A program made the translations under genes and the position numbers. Under the pieces are notes generated by a model, which ran no database searches, was not told where the DNA came from, and saw only the letters and a program-made list of their open reading frames with translations. Positions 41,301 to 49,044 of a DNA stretch of 64,000 nt are shown here, piece by piece (position 1 is the first letter of the stretch; every line of letters begins with the position of its first letter). This stretch comes from Atriophallophorus winterbourni. Taxonomy: Eukaryota > Platyhelminthes > Trematoda > Plagiorchiida > Microphallidae. Location: the NCBI GenBank assembly GCA_013407085.1, contig JACCGJ010000575.1, positions 1 to 64,000 on the forward strand, written 5' to 3'.

Positions 41301-44300
41301 TAAAATTTTGGGCCTTACTCTTCCACAGTCGTAGCGTTTTTGACAAATCATGCATTATGTATTTAAGATTTCATGATTGTATTATATTACATCGTTCGAA
41401 ACTCTTAAAATTTGCAAACCTGTCGATGGTGATGATAATCCTAATATCACTCATAAACACATTGAAATTTTAATTGAACGATTGGTCTGATGGTAATAAT
41501 TTTCATCACGCTGCATGCTCGAACGCTACTGCTCAGATTCATATGTTAATATTCCACGTCACAAAAACTATGCCTCAACATAATGCTTACAAACGAAATA
41601 TGTTTAAGCAATTTTTTATGAAATATTTATTGCTAAATCAAACTTTACGGATGCCCTTGCGAAAGTATGAGATTTCATTTTACATGAATGCAGCGTACTG
41701 GAATATTCGGTATCACTGCACTTTGTGCAGTTCACAGCTCCCATCGCAGAGTAGGTATTTGCTGGACATTTTTCACAATATTCGCTGCCAGATTTATTGC
41801 TGTATGTACCTCCCGGACACGGAGTACAGTTAAACGCTGGAGGAGCACCAACGATCTGCACCGTTTTTAAACTCATGCTCGAATCCGGTAGTTTGTAAAA
41901 TGCTCGTAAAATACTATCCTCCGTATAGAGAACCCATTGAAAGACATGTTTTCCTTTTGGAACATGTAATTGCACTTCGTAAAATACATTTTTTCCAGTA
42001 GGTTGAAGTGCAACTGTAGACTTCGGCACCTGAGAGCATCGGCTGTTCCTTATCTGTAGAAAATAGAACATAATCCAGGCTTGAAAATGCTATATTTAAA
42101 TTACATTTGAATTTCAATAAAAATAGTATTTATATAATTTAATTCAGCTGCAAAACAGATGAGTTGGGAACAGAGAATATTTAACAAGTTTCTTAGAGAT
42201 TGACATTGGAAGTTCGACCATTCGACCGACACTTTTTCGGTATACTTTTTGAAATTCATCATGACTTATTCCTCGATTCTACGCACAATAGCTATATGTA
42301 AAATTAATCAGTAAATACCTGCATTACTATACTTCCAATAAAAATCATGGAATTAGTTTGGATGATAATAGTTGATTCTAACGTATATCTATCATTTGAC
42401 CTCCACGGATTCTCGGTCATTGGTGTACATTGCAAGCAAATACTGATCTCATGCTCAACAGCATCTCACACGAATCTAACATTTCATACTGGGGTAAAAG
42501 TATCTCCGAAGCGTTCACATCAAGAAATAGTATTAGGCCAACCGGTGGTACATGCATGCTGCCAACGTGATCTAGGTTCAATAGAAAATAAGCGAAACTC
42601 GCTTTTACTGATATTGAATTTTCCGCGGTTGAGAACGGTCTTCACTATCCGTAGGTTCAAAGTTCAGAGCTAGCATTTCTTGTCCACGGGCGGATTTTGA
42701 CCGCAAATGCAGTTTTTCCAAGGGTTTAATCTCTGATTTCAGAGCAAATTAGTAGATTTTTTGGAATAATACATTTTTAAAATTATATACAACATTTTCG
42801 CAAATAAATTTCAACAAATAAAATAAAAATCGAAATCACTCAATGTGCTTATAAGCTGTTCTATATAGTACTCAAAAGTTGATATATTTAAACGGGGATT
42901 AACATAGTTACTGAGTAATTATTATTGCATGATTTCGCAGTGTTGAGTATTTATGACGTCAGTTACTACGATATAATAATAAATCCTCGTGTAACACCGA
43001 AACTTGAAAATGCATTTTTGGAATACTTCTATCATAAAAAATTTTTCTTGATCTTTTACATTTTAGTGCACCACTTCTGACGATTTTGCTGTCATCGGAA
43101 AAGAAGGTGTCTATAAACTATTCATCAGTCACAGAGCGACGGTATGTGAAATCTAGATGTATTGTCCCCTAAAGGCGCGAATCAAAATAGTGAAACGCGC
43201 TTTTAATCGAGATAATATTTGTTCAAACACCGTCGCGGTGGCAATTTAGGTTAATTAGTTAAATCCCAGTTTTACCATGTTAATGTACAAAATGATTTTT
43301 AATAAAGGGTAAATAAATAAATGTAAATGTCCAGCAAGGTGTGAAACATTATTATTATCCATGTACATTCGTTTTAATGACAACCCCTGTAAGCACCGGT
43401 CGACTGAGCGCCAGTTACTTAATGAAGGTAAGTCTGCCGTTAATGAGTGACATAATTCAACAGAACGCAGGAACGGTCGTTAAAACCTGTTCTTCCGGAA
43501 AAAAATGGTTATGATCACAAATATACGGTAAATTGAGACCATGAGGTTTGTTAATGGGAGTCGAAGAATTAGTGTTAGAATATTTTCAGTTTATGAAATA
43601 ATTATGTATTTACAGTGAAAATTGCCATGGTGTGCGCATCTTCGATATTATAAGTGAAAGAAATCTTCCCGGGTTTCATTATGTGAACCATTTTTGATAG
43701 TGTGACAATGCAGTTTGGTTGAGCACGTCCCACAGCAGAGTCATCTTGTACTTTCCAATTGCTCCTGCAAGGTAATAGAAAAATAAAATGAATTCGATTT
43801 GAAACCTGAACAGGTTTATTGTAATAAAACCAATTCGAAAAATTCAAATTTTTATTCGAACCATCATTTGCTTTACCTTTGGAGGTTACTTATCTGCGTC
43901 TAAATGAGTGAGATAATCGCAAGAAATTGAACATTCACTAATATTATTTACTGTTACAAGAATTTGAAGAGGGGGTTATTTTACCATTTGTGAGCCTTTT
44001 TAAAATGCTTCAACACTTCAGAAATTAAAAAAATAAGTTGTTAGACAATTTTCATAATCATTTGTACAAATGTTAACAAGGTACAAAAATACATGTTCAC
44101 GATATTTCTTTATGTTGCCTTCCCTATCAAAGATTGTTTCTAAGCTCATGTGTTTTGCAAGGCTCTTTGCGGGACTTAAGGATACTCAGGAACTTCATAT
44201 GAAAATTTTGCGTGCATATGTTATAATTCTGAAAATATTTATGTAATTAAACAAAATGTTAACAAATTCATGCATTTTTAAACAAACTAATCAGAAGCTT

Positions 44301-47300
44301 AAATTTTGTTATCGTGTATTTGACCCTTAAAATCATAACTCGACAATTAAGATTGTTATTGAAGGGGGGTGAAACGTTCATAACTGTGAGACGGATAAGT
44401 TTCTTCGTCATTTGCACTGCACTGCATTCTACCTGTACAGTAGCGCAAATCACAGATTAACTTTCTACAAGCATCCAGAAATTGACAACCAATGAATAAA
44501 ATCTTGGGTCCGAAATGCCGTGTATTATAGATCTGGCAAACGTTTCATCTAGGAGTGAAATAGTGACTATCGATTTCATATCCTATGAATTTGTTTCAGA
44601 TTTCGCGATAAAATTAATTATTTAAAGCCCATTCCTAAGTTGTTAAATTACGTGTCATTTGAACCAAAATTGCAAATGCAATGAATAAAAGTTGATAACA
44701 TGAATGCACACGCAATAGAGAAGTGTTCCACACAAAAACACTCAGCATGTCATTATCAAGTTCATGATTTTCTATGAATGCTAGTTTACCAGTGAGATAC
44801 AACTCGTTTTGTTTGCTAGCTGGACAACATTTCTGGAAAGTCTGCACTTTATAATTTATTTTATGTTATTCATGTAATAGAAAAACGTCAATTAAAATCA
44901 AGTTTTAAACATGAGGAAGATGCTTATATAATTGAAATAATGAATGTATGGCGGTACACGTGAACTAGTTTGGTTTAATATTGGTACTGCGCCTGACATT
45001 AATCTGTGCAACTACTTCAAGTAAAAAAACCGACAGATTAACTTCAATGAAAAGCAAAAGTTTACATATTATTGATGTTGAGTAACGAAAATGTGGAAGT
45101 AATGAGCTGTATGATTAAGAATTATAATTATATAGCTTACTTACGTTTTTACCTATTGGTAACTTCGAGTTGCCTACAAGATCAAGCAATATTTTCTGTT
45201 TGGATTTTATAGTAGCTTTCACTCGATTAGCGCCAGATGGTTTTGTGTAAAACAATTCTAATCTACTATTTAACACATTAATCAAATTTAGATATGAGAA
45301 TTTTTGAGGCAAGTCCTATAATCCGCATGATGAATTTTATATCAAATCATTATAATCTTATGATTAAAACGATGTGAGCAAATATTTATTGGAGGCAACC
45401 AAACCTATTAATAATAAATATTATTATTATCATTATTATTCAACTCGCGATAAAACTCGTATTATATGATCAACATTCATTTTTAAGCTGTTACTTTATG
45501 CTGATATTACAAAGAGATCATCGTATTAAGCCACCATTCACGGACTATATCTATATATGAGAACGGAAAATAATCAAAAATGTGTAAAGTTATTCCTGAA
45601 TAATACGAGTGCGCACAAATTAGGTTTGACTATCTAGAAATATTGAGATAATCAAGATTACTTATTTGAGATGAACTTTCTGTTTTAGCTATAGAATATG
45701 CGCAACAAACACCTAGTATTAAAACGTATTGCCAGAAATAGCATTACGCAAGCTGAATCCAGGAAATAAATATGTTCAACCCGCAAAATACATCATTATT
45801 ATATAAGGATTCTATATTAAGAATACTAAGGTAGGAATGAGAAATATGTGTTTTTGCCACGTGTATCTGAAAATTGATGTATTGATAGCAATTCTATATA
45901 AATATTCAGTTCAGTTCAGTTCAGTCCTCTCCGTGCCGGGTGGCACATGAGGCGAAGACAACTTTACGCCAGTGGTTCCGGTCTGTCGCTGCTTCCGTTG
46001 CCGTCTGCACCGTGAATCATTGTGCATGTAGTTCGCGTTCCAAAGTTCTGCGCCAAGTTTCCTGGGCCGTCCCCTTTTTCGTTTACCTTGCGGATGCCAG
46101 TGCATGGCTACCTTCGTATGCGAACTGGGATCCATCCTGCAGACATGACCGAACCACGGATCTCTTGTCATCGTTTCCGTAGCAATGTAGGTTTTACGGG
46201 ATATGGTTGCTAGCCCTAAGCCCAACCCTCCTCCTTTCCCGCTACGGGCTTCTAGGAATCAACAAAAGTGTCTAAAACCATGGAGGTTCGTGCAAACTAC
46301 GTTGCTAGTAGTGTCTCTCAAAGTCGATACACGGTAGTTTTCTCTTTGTGCTATTTTCAGTAATTCAACAATATTATTGAATCATTTATGACACATTTCC
46401 CATAAGGATGCGCAAACATTTTGCAGAATTTTGAGGCTCAAATCAAATGTTAAATTTAATTTACTCTAGGAAGATCAACGTGCATCTGCGACCCAGCATG
46501 CTTGCAACAAACCATATTGTTTAAATTCATTGTTCTCCTCAAGGAAAACTTGATGTATTCTCTCCGGTTCTGATGAATTAATTTTTAACACATGAAGGAT
46601 TTCATCAACGTTTCATTATTACCAAGAGAATATAAAACTGCTTTAAATTGTACATTTAAAGTTCAGCAGTAAAGGCTCTCTTTCGAACGTTAGAAGTTTT
46701 TGAAATCTTTTTTCTATGAAGAGATGTCTCAATAGAGACGTTTAGATTTGAACTGTGTTTGCTGCGTCGAAACTAACGATCTGTTCACCTCAAGGCTAAA
46801 GCTGGATACACCTTTGTCATTCAACAATATATTTTAACCAAAAAATAATAAAATATAAAAACTTCTTGCTTAGTCTGAGAGTGAAAGGTCGTGAAAATAA
46901 AAAAAATGTTTCTAATAAGCGATTATCGAATGTTGCTCAAACCTCGAAGATTGAGATATAAAAATTCTATTTTATTGTACGTTTCCTTATTAACTCATCT
47001 GGTTAAGGTACATTTTTCTGGATGATCAGCATTTTCTCAGAATTCGGCCATTCTACTTTTTGGGGTGAACGCATTTATCATAGTGACTGTTGCTGCAAAT
47101 TGCCTTTCCATAAATTCGTTGCTTACGTTTTCTTTTATCATACTACACATTCTAAAAATATTTTGAGTTGGAAACAAATTTATTGCACGCCAATTAGTCG
47201 AAAAAATTAATTACAGTGATATTTACATAAAAAAATATCAAAATCAATTATTTACTCAGAACATTTTGTTTCATATCCACGCGGGTAGCTAGTATCAATT

Positions 47301-47586
47301 TGAAATTCTTCTTCTATTCTATTCCATTCCGTGATTATTATAGCCTCGCCACCAGAGAATGAGCCGGGTGAACAGTTTGTGCATTCGTTTGTGGCAATGT
47401 TATAGAATTGTCCACGTAAACAAGAAACATCTTAGGAATATAGAAACTTATATGCTCACCACAATTTTTCGTTGATATGGGTAGGCTTTCGTTAGTGATT
47501 GAACAATAATCTTTTTTGCGAGGTACCTTGAAAATCCATCGAAATCCTTCATCGTCACATTCTGTTGATTCAGTTTGCAAATCAAT
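22441..47586 (-). CDS. ELAPOR1/2-like (KIAA1324/EIG121 family) type I membrane protein, 17 exons, 5' end missing
   Basis: Spliced gene assembled from exons ending in GT and starting after AG with compatible phases: 47586-47460, 47430-47256, 43764-43614, 42053-41684, 40879-40791, 39797-39524, 37427-37207, 36369-36302, 35068-34883, 30339-30085, 29662-29508, 27615-27524, 25898-25798, 24403-24364, 23972-23692, 23087-22938, 22693-22456 (or stop at 22441). Together about 990 codons, close to the roughly 1,010 of vertebrate ELAPOR1. The luminal part is rich in CxxC and CPxGxY repeats, followed by GTCDGC, a single membrane helix and a KYxKL tail. In vertebrates the family acts in trans-Golgi, endosome and lysosome membranes and in autophagy; the flatworm role is unknown. 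The signal peptide and first cysteine are not in the exons found. The exon 10 to 11 phase and a one-base frameshift in exon 15 are unresolved. Confidence 0.85.
22938..23087 (-). CDS. ELAPOR-like exon 16, transmembrane segment
   Basis: Acceptor GATTTTCAG, one base plus 49 codons plus two bases, donor AA|GTGAGT. It encodes GCRLPLNMTSTERLSC, matching LCSGGISLPEQRVTIC, followed by about 23 hydrophobic residues (ISLTIVILIILIAIIFIC) and a basic stop-transfer NQKNKK. Typical single-pass type I anchor at the position seen in the family. Confidence 0.85.
23281..23346. repeat. (ATCT)n microsatellite
   Basis: About 15 ATCT units with one CATC variant. Confidence 0.95.
23395..23490. repeat. Dispersed repeat copy without hammerhead, next to (ATCT)n
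   Basis: Reads GTGTTGCAGACATCCTCC, GTGTGATTCTGTTTTTCAAC, AGAACCCTATGTAACCGTGG, same arrangement as at 14.96 and 31.80 kb, shortened. Confidence 0.5.
23692..23972 (-). CDS. ELAPOR-like exon 15, GTCDGC domain, with one-base frameshift
   Basis: Acceptor CATTCACACAG, donor CG|GTAAAC. Reading from exon 14 the exon starts PSPGCENGR, matching the family CxxGRS, then meets a stop. The rest is open in another frame: TILTLRC, PPKCPSGTCDGCVYHMLW, HACPICSAQDI and ECVRGKQ, nearly identical to the vertebrate core SDGTCDGCNFHFLW, ACPLCSVADY. The two cysteines at 23957-23959 and 23922-23924 are 32 nt apart where the family needs 33. One base is missing in between, by assembly error or mutation. Confidence 0.85.
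24364..24403 (-). CDS. ELAPOR-like exon 14 (40 nt)
   Basis: Acceptor TATTTTTTGCAG, donor GG|GTAAGT, 40 nt. It encodes AGTDLHYFFKTN, matching the family's LGIPDVIFFYRSN just before the CxxGRS cysteine. Both flanking phases fit the frame in which exon 15 begins. Confidence 0.75.
25031..25094. repeat. (TA)n followed by (TG)n
   Basis: AT tract with a CTAG interruption, then about nine TG units. Confidence 0.9.
25798..25898 (-). CDS. ELAPOR-like exon 13
   Basis: Acceptor GCCCTTTTCAG, one base, 33 codons, one base, donor CG|GTAGGC. It encodes SLADYLVQAIPS and EFWHEINVNLTRAGWTED, matching VSLADRLIGVTT and the following family segment. The frame is broken without splicing, so it is easily missed by ORF scans. 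Confidence 0.75.
26543..26701 (+). CDS. Unrecognised 52-residue ORF in a GC-richer island
   Basis: ATG at 26543 (directly after CATTCACAG) to TAA at 26699-26701. Reads YQINNNKNLIRRICHWSWFC and LTAAYPYYKLLNGK. The island (about 26530-26760) is clearly richer in G and C than its surroundings. A GTAAGG donor follows LLN, so it could also be an internal exon. No family recognised. It lies in the ELAPOR intron between exons 12 and 13, opposite strand. Confidence 0.25.
   Translation: MRAAMSTDVYRANLYQINNNKNLIRRICHWSWFCLRGLTAAYPYYKLLNGKV
27030..27090 (+). repeat. Degenerate family A hammerhead repeat
   Basis: Reads CAGAAGACAGCAAGCAGC followed by TAGAAACCGG, a worn version of CTGATGACGGCAAACAGCC plus AGAAACCGG; the CTGATGA box is mutated. 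Confidence 0.4.
27524..27615 (-). CDS. ELAPOR-like exon 12
   Basis: Acceptor GTTACTCCACAG, phase 0, 30 codons plus AG, donor GTAATT. It encodes ENSVVRAIICRTTVINHQPE, matching the family's ITAYVCQAVIIPPEV stretch with the conserved single cysteine. Its two-base end fits exon 13. Confidence 0.75.
29508..29662 (-). CDS. ELAPOR-like exon 11
   Basis: Open frame of 51 codons after acceptor GAATTGACAG, donor TCG|GTAAGA in phase 0. It encodes KLFTPNGVPYYYEFRLTL and VTCVGNSTES, aligning with PSFTSKGLKYFHHFTLSL and VCTDNVTD. It needs one base from the previous exon, but exon 10 provides two. Either a small exon or an alternative splice site is missing, or one base is wrong near this junction. Confidence 0.65.
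29890..29916 (-). other. Candidate 27-nt microexon between ELAPOR exons 10 and 11
   Basis: Well-formed acceptor ATCTAATTTTCAG and donor GG|GTAAGC enclose 27 nt coding for NSPIISNKQ in phase with exon 10. Including it does not repair the phase into exon 11. Confidence 0.25.
30085..30339 (-). CDS. ELAPOR-like exon 10
   Basis: Acceptor TTTATAACAG, one base plus 84 codons plus two bases, donor AAA|GTAATT. It encodes CVLCPRGMF, ATCVPCPSKTI, ACQPCPAGMTDIDRTRC and VYNVTNLASK, matching CTSCPAGYY, CHSCPPNTI, ACVPCGPGTKNNKIHSLC and YNFSALAN. The upstream junction phase is good; the downstream one (exon 11) is off by one base. Confidence 0.8.
30641..30696 (+). ncRNA. Hammerhead ribozyme, family A
   Basis: GTTAC, TCTCT, CCAC, CTGATGA (30655-30661), CGGC-AAACA-GCCA, GAAA, ACCGGT, A17 (30684), GTGG, TGT, GTAAT. 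Stem I pairs as in the other family A copies. Lies in the ELAPOR intron between exons 9 and 10, on the strand opposite to the gene. Confidence 0.75.
31270..31345 (-). repeat. Degenerate family A hammerhead repeat
   Basis: Minus strand keeps TACTGTCTTTACCTGATGA, a TTGCAAACAGC stem II and later GATCG, but GAAAC has decayed to TTAAATCC. Not expected to cleave. Confidence 0.5.
31803..31975. repeat. Dispersed repeat copy without hammerhead
   Basis: Reads GTGTTGCTCACATTCTCCG, GCGCCTTGAGTGCTTGACCA, GTGATTCTGTGTTTGAACAT, GGTTCGTTGTACGAAACC and CAACAGTGGCATTCAAG. The left edge matches hammerhead-bearing copies; the core is missing. Confidence 0.6.
33950..34660 (-). mobile_element. Decayed CR1-like LINE fragment, minus strand
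   Basis: Minus-strand translation gives YRAFDRVKNSILLQKLEKLG (compare KAFDRVNHSILLQKLERCG), then RLPFNFNKCKLMNLEQKIDF and TEYAV-LWSPW. RT motif A region and C-terminus survive with stops and an internal deletion. It lies in the intron between ELAPOR exons 9 and 10. Confidence 0.6.
34883..35068 (-). CDS. ELAPOR-like exon 9
   Basis: Acceptor TATTGTTTACAG, one base plus 61 codons plus two bases, donor GC|GTAAGT. It encodes NTAPTNFIWEFYQ, IFSIDVTNTIGMG and IGCRSCPLGVDNG, matching NTTTSFTWAFQ, IYSINVTNVMNGVA and YCRPCALEASDVG. Confidence 0.85.
35312..35975 (+). repeat. LTR-like repeat, copy 1
   Basis: About 660 bp, matching 38050-38715 over its length with roughly three quarters identity by eye. 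It contains CATACATAAGATAGGCGTGT (TATA-like), then TGCGTAATAAACAC (polyadenylation signal-like) and TTTGACCAATCGGCTT about 25 bp on, an order typical of an LTR promoter and R region. No internal coding region adjoins. Lies in the ELAPOR intron between exons 8 and 9. Confidence 0.5.
36302..36369 (-). CDS. ELAPOR-like exon 8 (short)
   Basis: Acceptor CTATTTTCAACAG, 22 codons plus two bases, donor CAG|GTATGA. It encodes TNYKTLMTWTGNQTRRNH, matching the short WKGSKGKQSY stretch of the human protein. It was found by searching for the missing 3n+2 exon between exons 7 and 9, and its phase fits both neighbours. It lies between two LTR-like repeats. Confidence 0.75.
36743..36796 (-). ncRNA. Hammerhead ribozyme, family A
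   Basis: Minus strand: TTAC, TGTCT, CCAC, CTGATGA, CGGC-AAACA-GCCA, GAAA, ACCGGT, A17, GTGG, AGT, GTAA. Same strand as the ELAPOR-like gene, in the intron between exons 7 and 8, so it would be present in that pre-mRNA. Confidence 0.75.
37207..37427 (-). CDS. ELAPOR-like exon 7
   Basis: Acceptor AAACGTTACAG, two bases plus 73 codons, donor CAG|GTAAAG in phase 0. It encodes NSVWAGASSS, ILELKIANGF and NFEFEMLCNGFCSLQLK, aligning with GWEVAGDHIY, LTLVVPGF and TFVFETLCSVNCELYF. Confidence 0.85.
38050..38715 (+). repeat. LTR-like repeat, copy 2
   Basis: Same family and orientation as copy 1: GCCTATATAAGATGGGCGTG, then CTCAATAAACACATTTGACC, CAATCGGCTTACTCA and the end CTGACGCAATCGTTTCCGG. Lies in the intron between ELAPOR exons 6 and 7. 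Confidence 0.5.
39524..39797 (-). CDS. ELAPOR-like exon 6, CPxG repeats
   Basis: Acceptor CTATTTTTCCAG, phase 0, 91 codons plus one base, donor CAG|GTCGGC. It encodes QYQWVEPRIC, CKPCPVGTMLLNNTHC, TQCPSSSVSN and WSRWPPNLYTRC, matching MYKWAKPKIC, CPPCNPGFFKTNNSTC and WWNTLPTNMET. A GTCGGC donor is unusual but is the only one giving the phase needed by exon 7. Confidence 0.85.
40108..40700 (+). mobile_element. LINE 3' fragment (second family)
   Basis: Reads FKAGLQSMFTILEQNHVRWL followed by GHVHRMDIGVIPKDL, the C-terminal block of the element at 13.4 kb (QSMLTLLGQHRLWWLGHVYR). Several stops. It lies in the intron between ELAPOR exons 5 and 6, opposite to the gene. Confidence 0.6.
40791..40879 (-). 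CDS. ELAPOR-like exon 5
   Basis: Acceptor TTTGGTTACAG, two bases plus 29 codons, donor CAG|GTGCTT in phase 0. It encodes VCTKMEPCKESDYFETWSPC followed by DANHQ, matching [20 protein letters not shown] of the human protein, with conserved CDAN. Confidence 0.85.
41684..42053 (-). CDS. ELAPOR-like exon 4, cysteine-rich repeats
   Basis: The longest exon: acceptor TTTTCTACAG, phase 0, 123 codons plus one base. It encodes NSRCSQVP, GAPPAFNCTPCPGGTYSN, CEKCPANTYSAMGAVNC and a following CSDTEYSS, a close match to the family repeats CFPCKPGTYADKQG and CKLCPANSYSNKGETSC. The donor T|GTAAAA is weak, but its phase fits exon 5. That junction gives Tyr where vertebrate proteins have Cys, so the exact donor is uncertain. 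Confidence 0.85.
42054..43613. other. ELAPOR intron between exons 3 and 4, nothing recognised
   Basis: AT-rich, no LINE or hammerhead similarity seen. Confidence 0.5.
43614..43764 (-). CDS. ELAPOR-like exon 3
   Basis: Acceptor TTACCTTGCAG, one base then 50 codons, donor ACT|GTAAAT in phase 0. It encodes SNWKVQDD and KPGKISFTYNIED, matching the family's SSKWVPRGD and KQSGTVNFEYYYPD. It joins exon 2 with perfect phase (GA plus G) across a 3.5 kb intron that holds three TIMP/NTR-like exons and an RTE fragment. Confidence 0.85.
44356..45315 (-). CDS. TIMP/NTR-like secreted protein, C-terminal three exons, nested in an ELAPOR intron
   Basis: Three consecutive phase-0 exons: 45315-45145 (57 codons, donor AAC|GTAAGT), 44841-44710 (44 codons, weak donor CGT|GTGCAT) and 44532-44356 (58 codons plus TAA). 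They read without interruption. The product resembles an NTR module of the TIMP type: VKATIKSKQKILLDL, LPIGKN, KCCPASKQNELYLTGK, an acidic loop, then FVWNTSLL (compare VPWDTLS of TIMPs), and a C-terminal part with six cysteines. Phase 0 at both ends excludes these exons from the surrounding ELAPOR gene. The N-terminal exon with signal peptide and first CxC was not found. TIMP versus another NTR protein is a guess from motif order. Confidence 0.45.
45905..46235 (-). mobile_element. RTE-like LINE 3' fragment with (TGAAC)n tail
   Basis: Minus strand reads RDPWFGHVCRMDPSSHTKVA, MHWHPQGKRKRGRPRK, then a C-terminal end followed by ACTGAACTGAACTGAACTGA at the 3' edge. 5'-truncated, as usual for LINE insertions. 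Lies in the ELAPOR intron between exons 2 and 3. Confidence 0.65.
47256..47430 (-). CDS. ELAPOR-like exon 2
   Basis: Starts 29 nt after exon 1 (acceptor CCTAAG). Two bases complete a codon, then 57 codons, ending on two bases at a GTAAAT donor. It encodes DVSCLRGQF, NECTNCSPGSFS and ITEWNRIEEEF, matching the family order SCNAGEF, CKPCAEGRYS and FDEWDELP. The cysteine spacing is preserved, so the tiny intron is real and not a sequencing artefact. Confidence 0.85.
47431..47459 (-). other. 29-nt intron of the ELAPOR-like gene
   Basis: Donor G|GTGAGC and acceptor CCTAAG with only 29 nt between them. Removing it joins TKNC to DVSC in frame and gives the family cysteine spacing. Very short introns near the 5' ends of genes are known in schistosomes. 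Confidence 0.75.
47460..47586 (-). CDS. ELAPOR-like exon 1 (first exon found)
   Basis: Acceptor after a T-rich tract ending TTTTTTAG, phase 0, 42 codons plus one base, donor G|GTGAGC. It encodes a TECDDEGFRW segment followed by two cysteines, matching the family's TACDSTGSRW segment near the mature N-terminus. A signal-peptide exon ending in phase 0 must lie upstream; I did not find it between here and the window end. Confidence 0.85.
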
Positions 47587-48038
47587 CTAAAAAACAGCAT
47601 AAAACGTCATGAAATTACTTCTTCGCATTCTATTGCTACACTCAAATGTATAGCGATCGATAACAATAACAAATTTGCATAGAACATTTAATTAATAATT
47701 AATCCCGTTAAAATTCTGCTGTCACCTTGAAACAAAGTTTATAAACAATTTAAACAAAATTATTTAAATTCTGGACAATGTCAGCTGCAGTTTTGTAGTT
47801 ACTAAAAACCTGTATATGTTCTCAATAAAGTGACGGTTATAATACACATTTTTTGCTACGGGCTTTTATTATGATCCATATTGCATCTAAGTGATTTAAG
47901 TTACATGCAATACAAACACTAGGATTGTGCTATAAATATCTTAAAATAGCTCACGCAGCATGTATTTGTGATTTATAAGTGAACTGCATTCATGTTCATC
48001 TACTACGTCTGCGATAATTTATTTTTTCATTACATTAC

Positions 48039-48699
48039 ATTTTCATTTACATATCTTCAAAATTTTTACAAGCTCATAAATTACAAAATTTTTCAGGTTT
48101 GTTGCGAAAGGAATAACTAAGAAACGAAAGGATTATTTTTCCCGGAAATATGCGGAAATAGACAAAATTTTAACAACATCAATTTTTGGATTCTAATTTT
48201 GTAGTTTTTGACAAATATATTGTTAATTTATATGGAATAATACCATGAGGTTTATGCCGTTAGGCAATCGACCGTCGGTCACTTGGTCCACCGAACTTAG
48301 AAAAAAGGAGAGTCAAAATAATATGGCTCCATACTTTCACATATATTTGATACAAATAAATATCTCATAATTGACAACCGCCTGTACTTTCTATAAGTGT
48401 ATTCGTATTGACCATATTATTTTGTCTCTCCTTTTTTTCTAACTTCGGTGGACCAAGTGACCGACGGTCGATTGCTTAACGGCATGAACCTCATGGTATT
48501 ATTCCATATAAATTAACAATATATTTGTCAAAAACTACAAAATTAGAATCCAAAAATTGATGTTGTTAACATTTTGTCTATTTCCGCATATTTCCGGGAA
48601 AAATAATCCTTTCGTTTCTTAGTTATTCCTTTCGCAACAAACCTGATAAATTTTGTAATTTTTGAGCTTGTAAAAATTTTGAAGATATGTAAATGAAAA
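48039..48699. repeat. Large inverted repeat: two arms of about 288 bp, 84-bp spacer
   Basis: Left arm 48039-48326 is the near-exact reverse complement of right arm 48411-48699; only a few mismatches by eye (for example CTCATAAATTAC against CTCAAAAATTAC). The arms share CGACCGTCGGTCACTTGGTC. No ORF. Foldback-type element, long-TIR MITE or recent inverted duplication. Confidence 0.85.
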
Positions 48700-49044
48700 G
48701 CCTATTTAAAAATGGAGCTGCTCAACACATGTACTATTTCCTCACCCTTGTTTTGATCTGGTATTCAGTAAAGCGTGGAAGTAATAAGTCACGGAAATTA
48801 ACATGTATTTTATAATAAACATAATATGTGCTTCGCGTGAATGAGAATGTTTTGCAGGCAATAAAGGTCCTGCCCAGTATATATACATAATCAAATGAAA
48901 CATATTTAATTGAATTGATGATTTCAATTAGTAACGATCAACAAACGTTTTACACGTTATATTCACGGATAAAGAGCTAAGTCTTAAGAGAGCCATAAAA
49001 GCTCTTCCGAGTTGCTGAAAATCTTTATTCAGGATAAAGAAATG

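Noticed and set aside
41474..41870. Plus-strand frames over ELAPOR exon 4
   Set aside because: They are antisense to a well-supported exon and have no recognisable features; the same holds for 37134-37477 (exon 7) and 39467-39841 (exon 6).
46430..46560. Possible 5' exon of the TIMP-like gene (minus strand, NNMVCCKHAGSQMHVDLPR, donor AGA|GTAAAT)
   Set aside because: The phase fits, but there is no signal peptide and the cysteines do not match the TIMP N-terminal CxC pattern.
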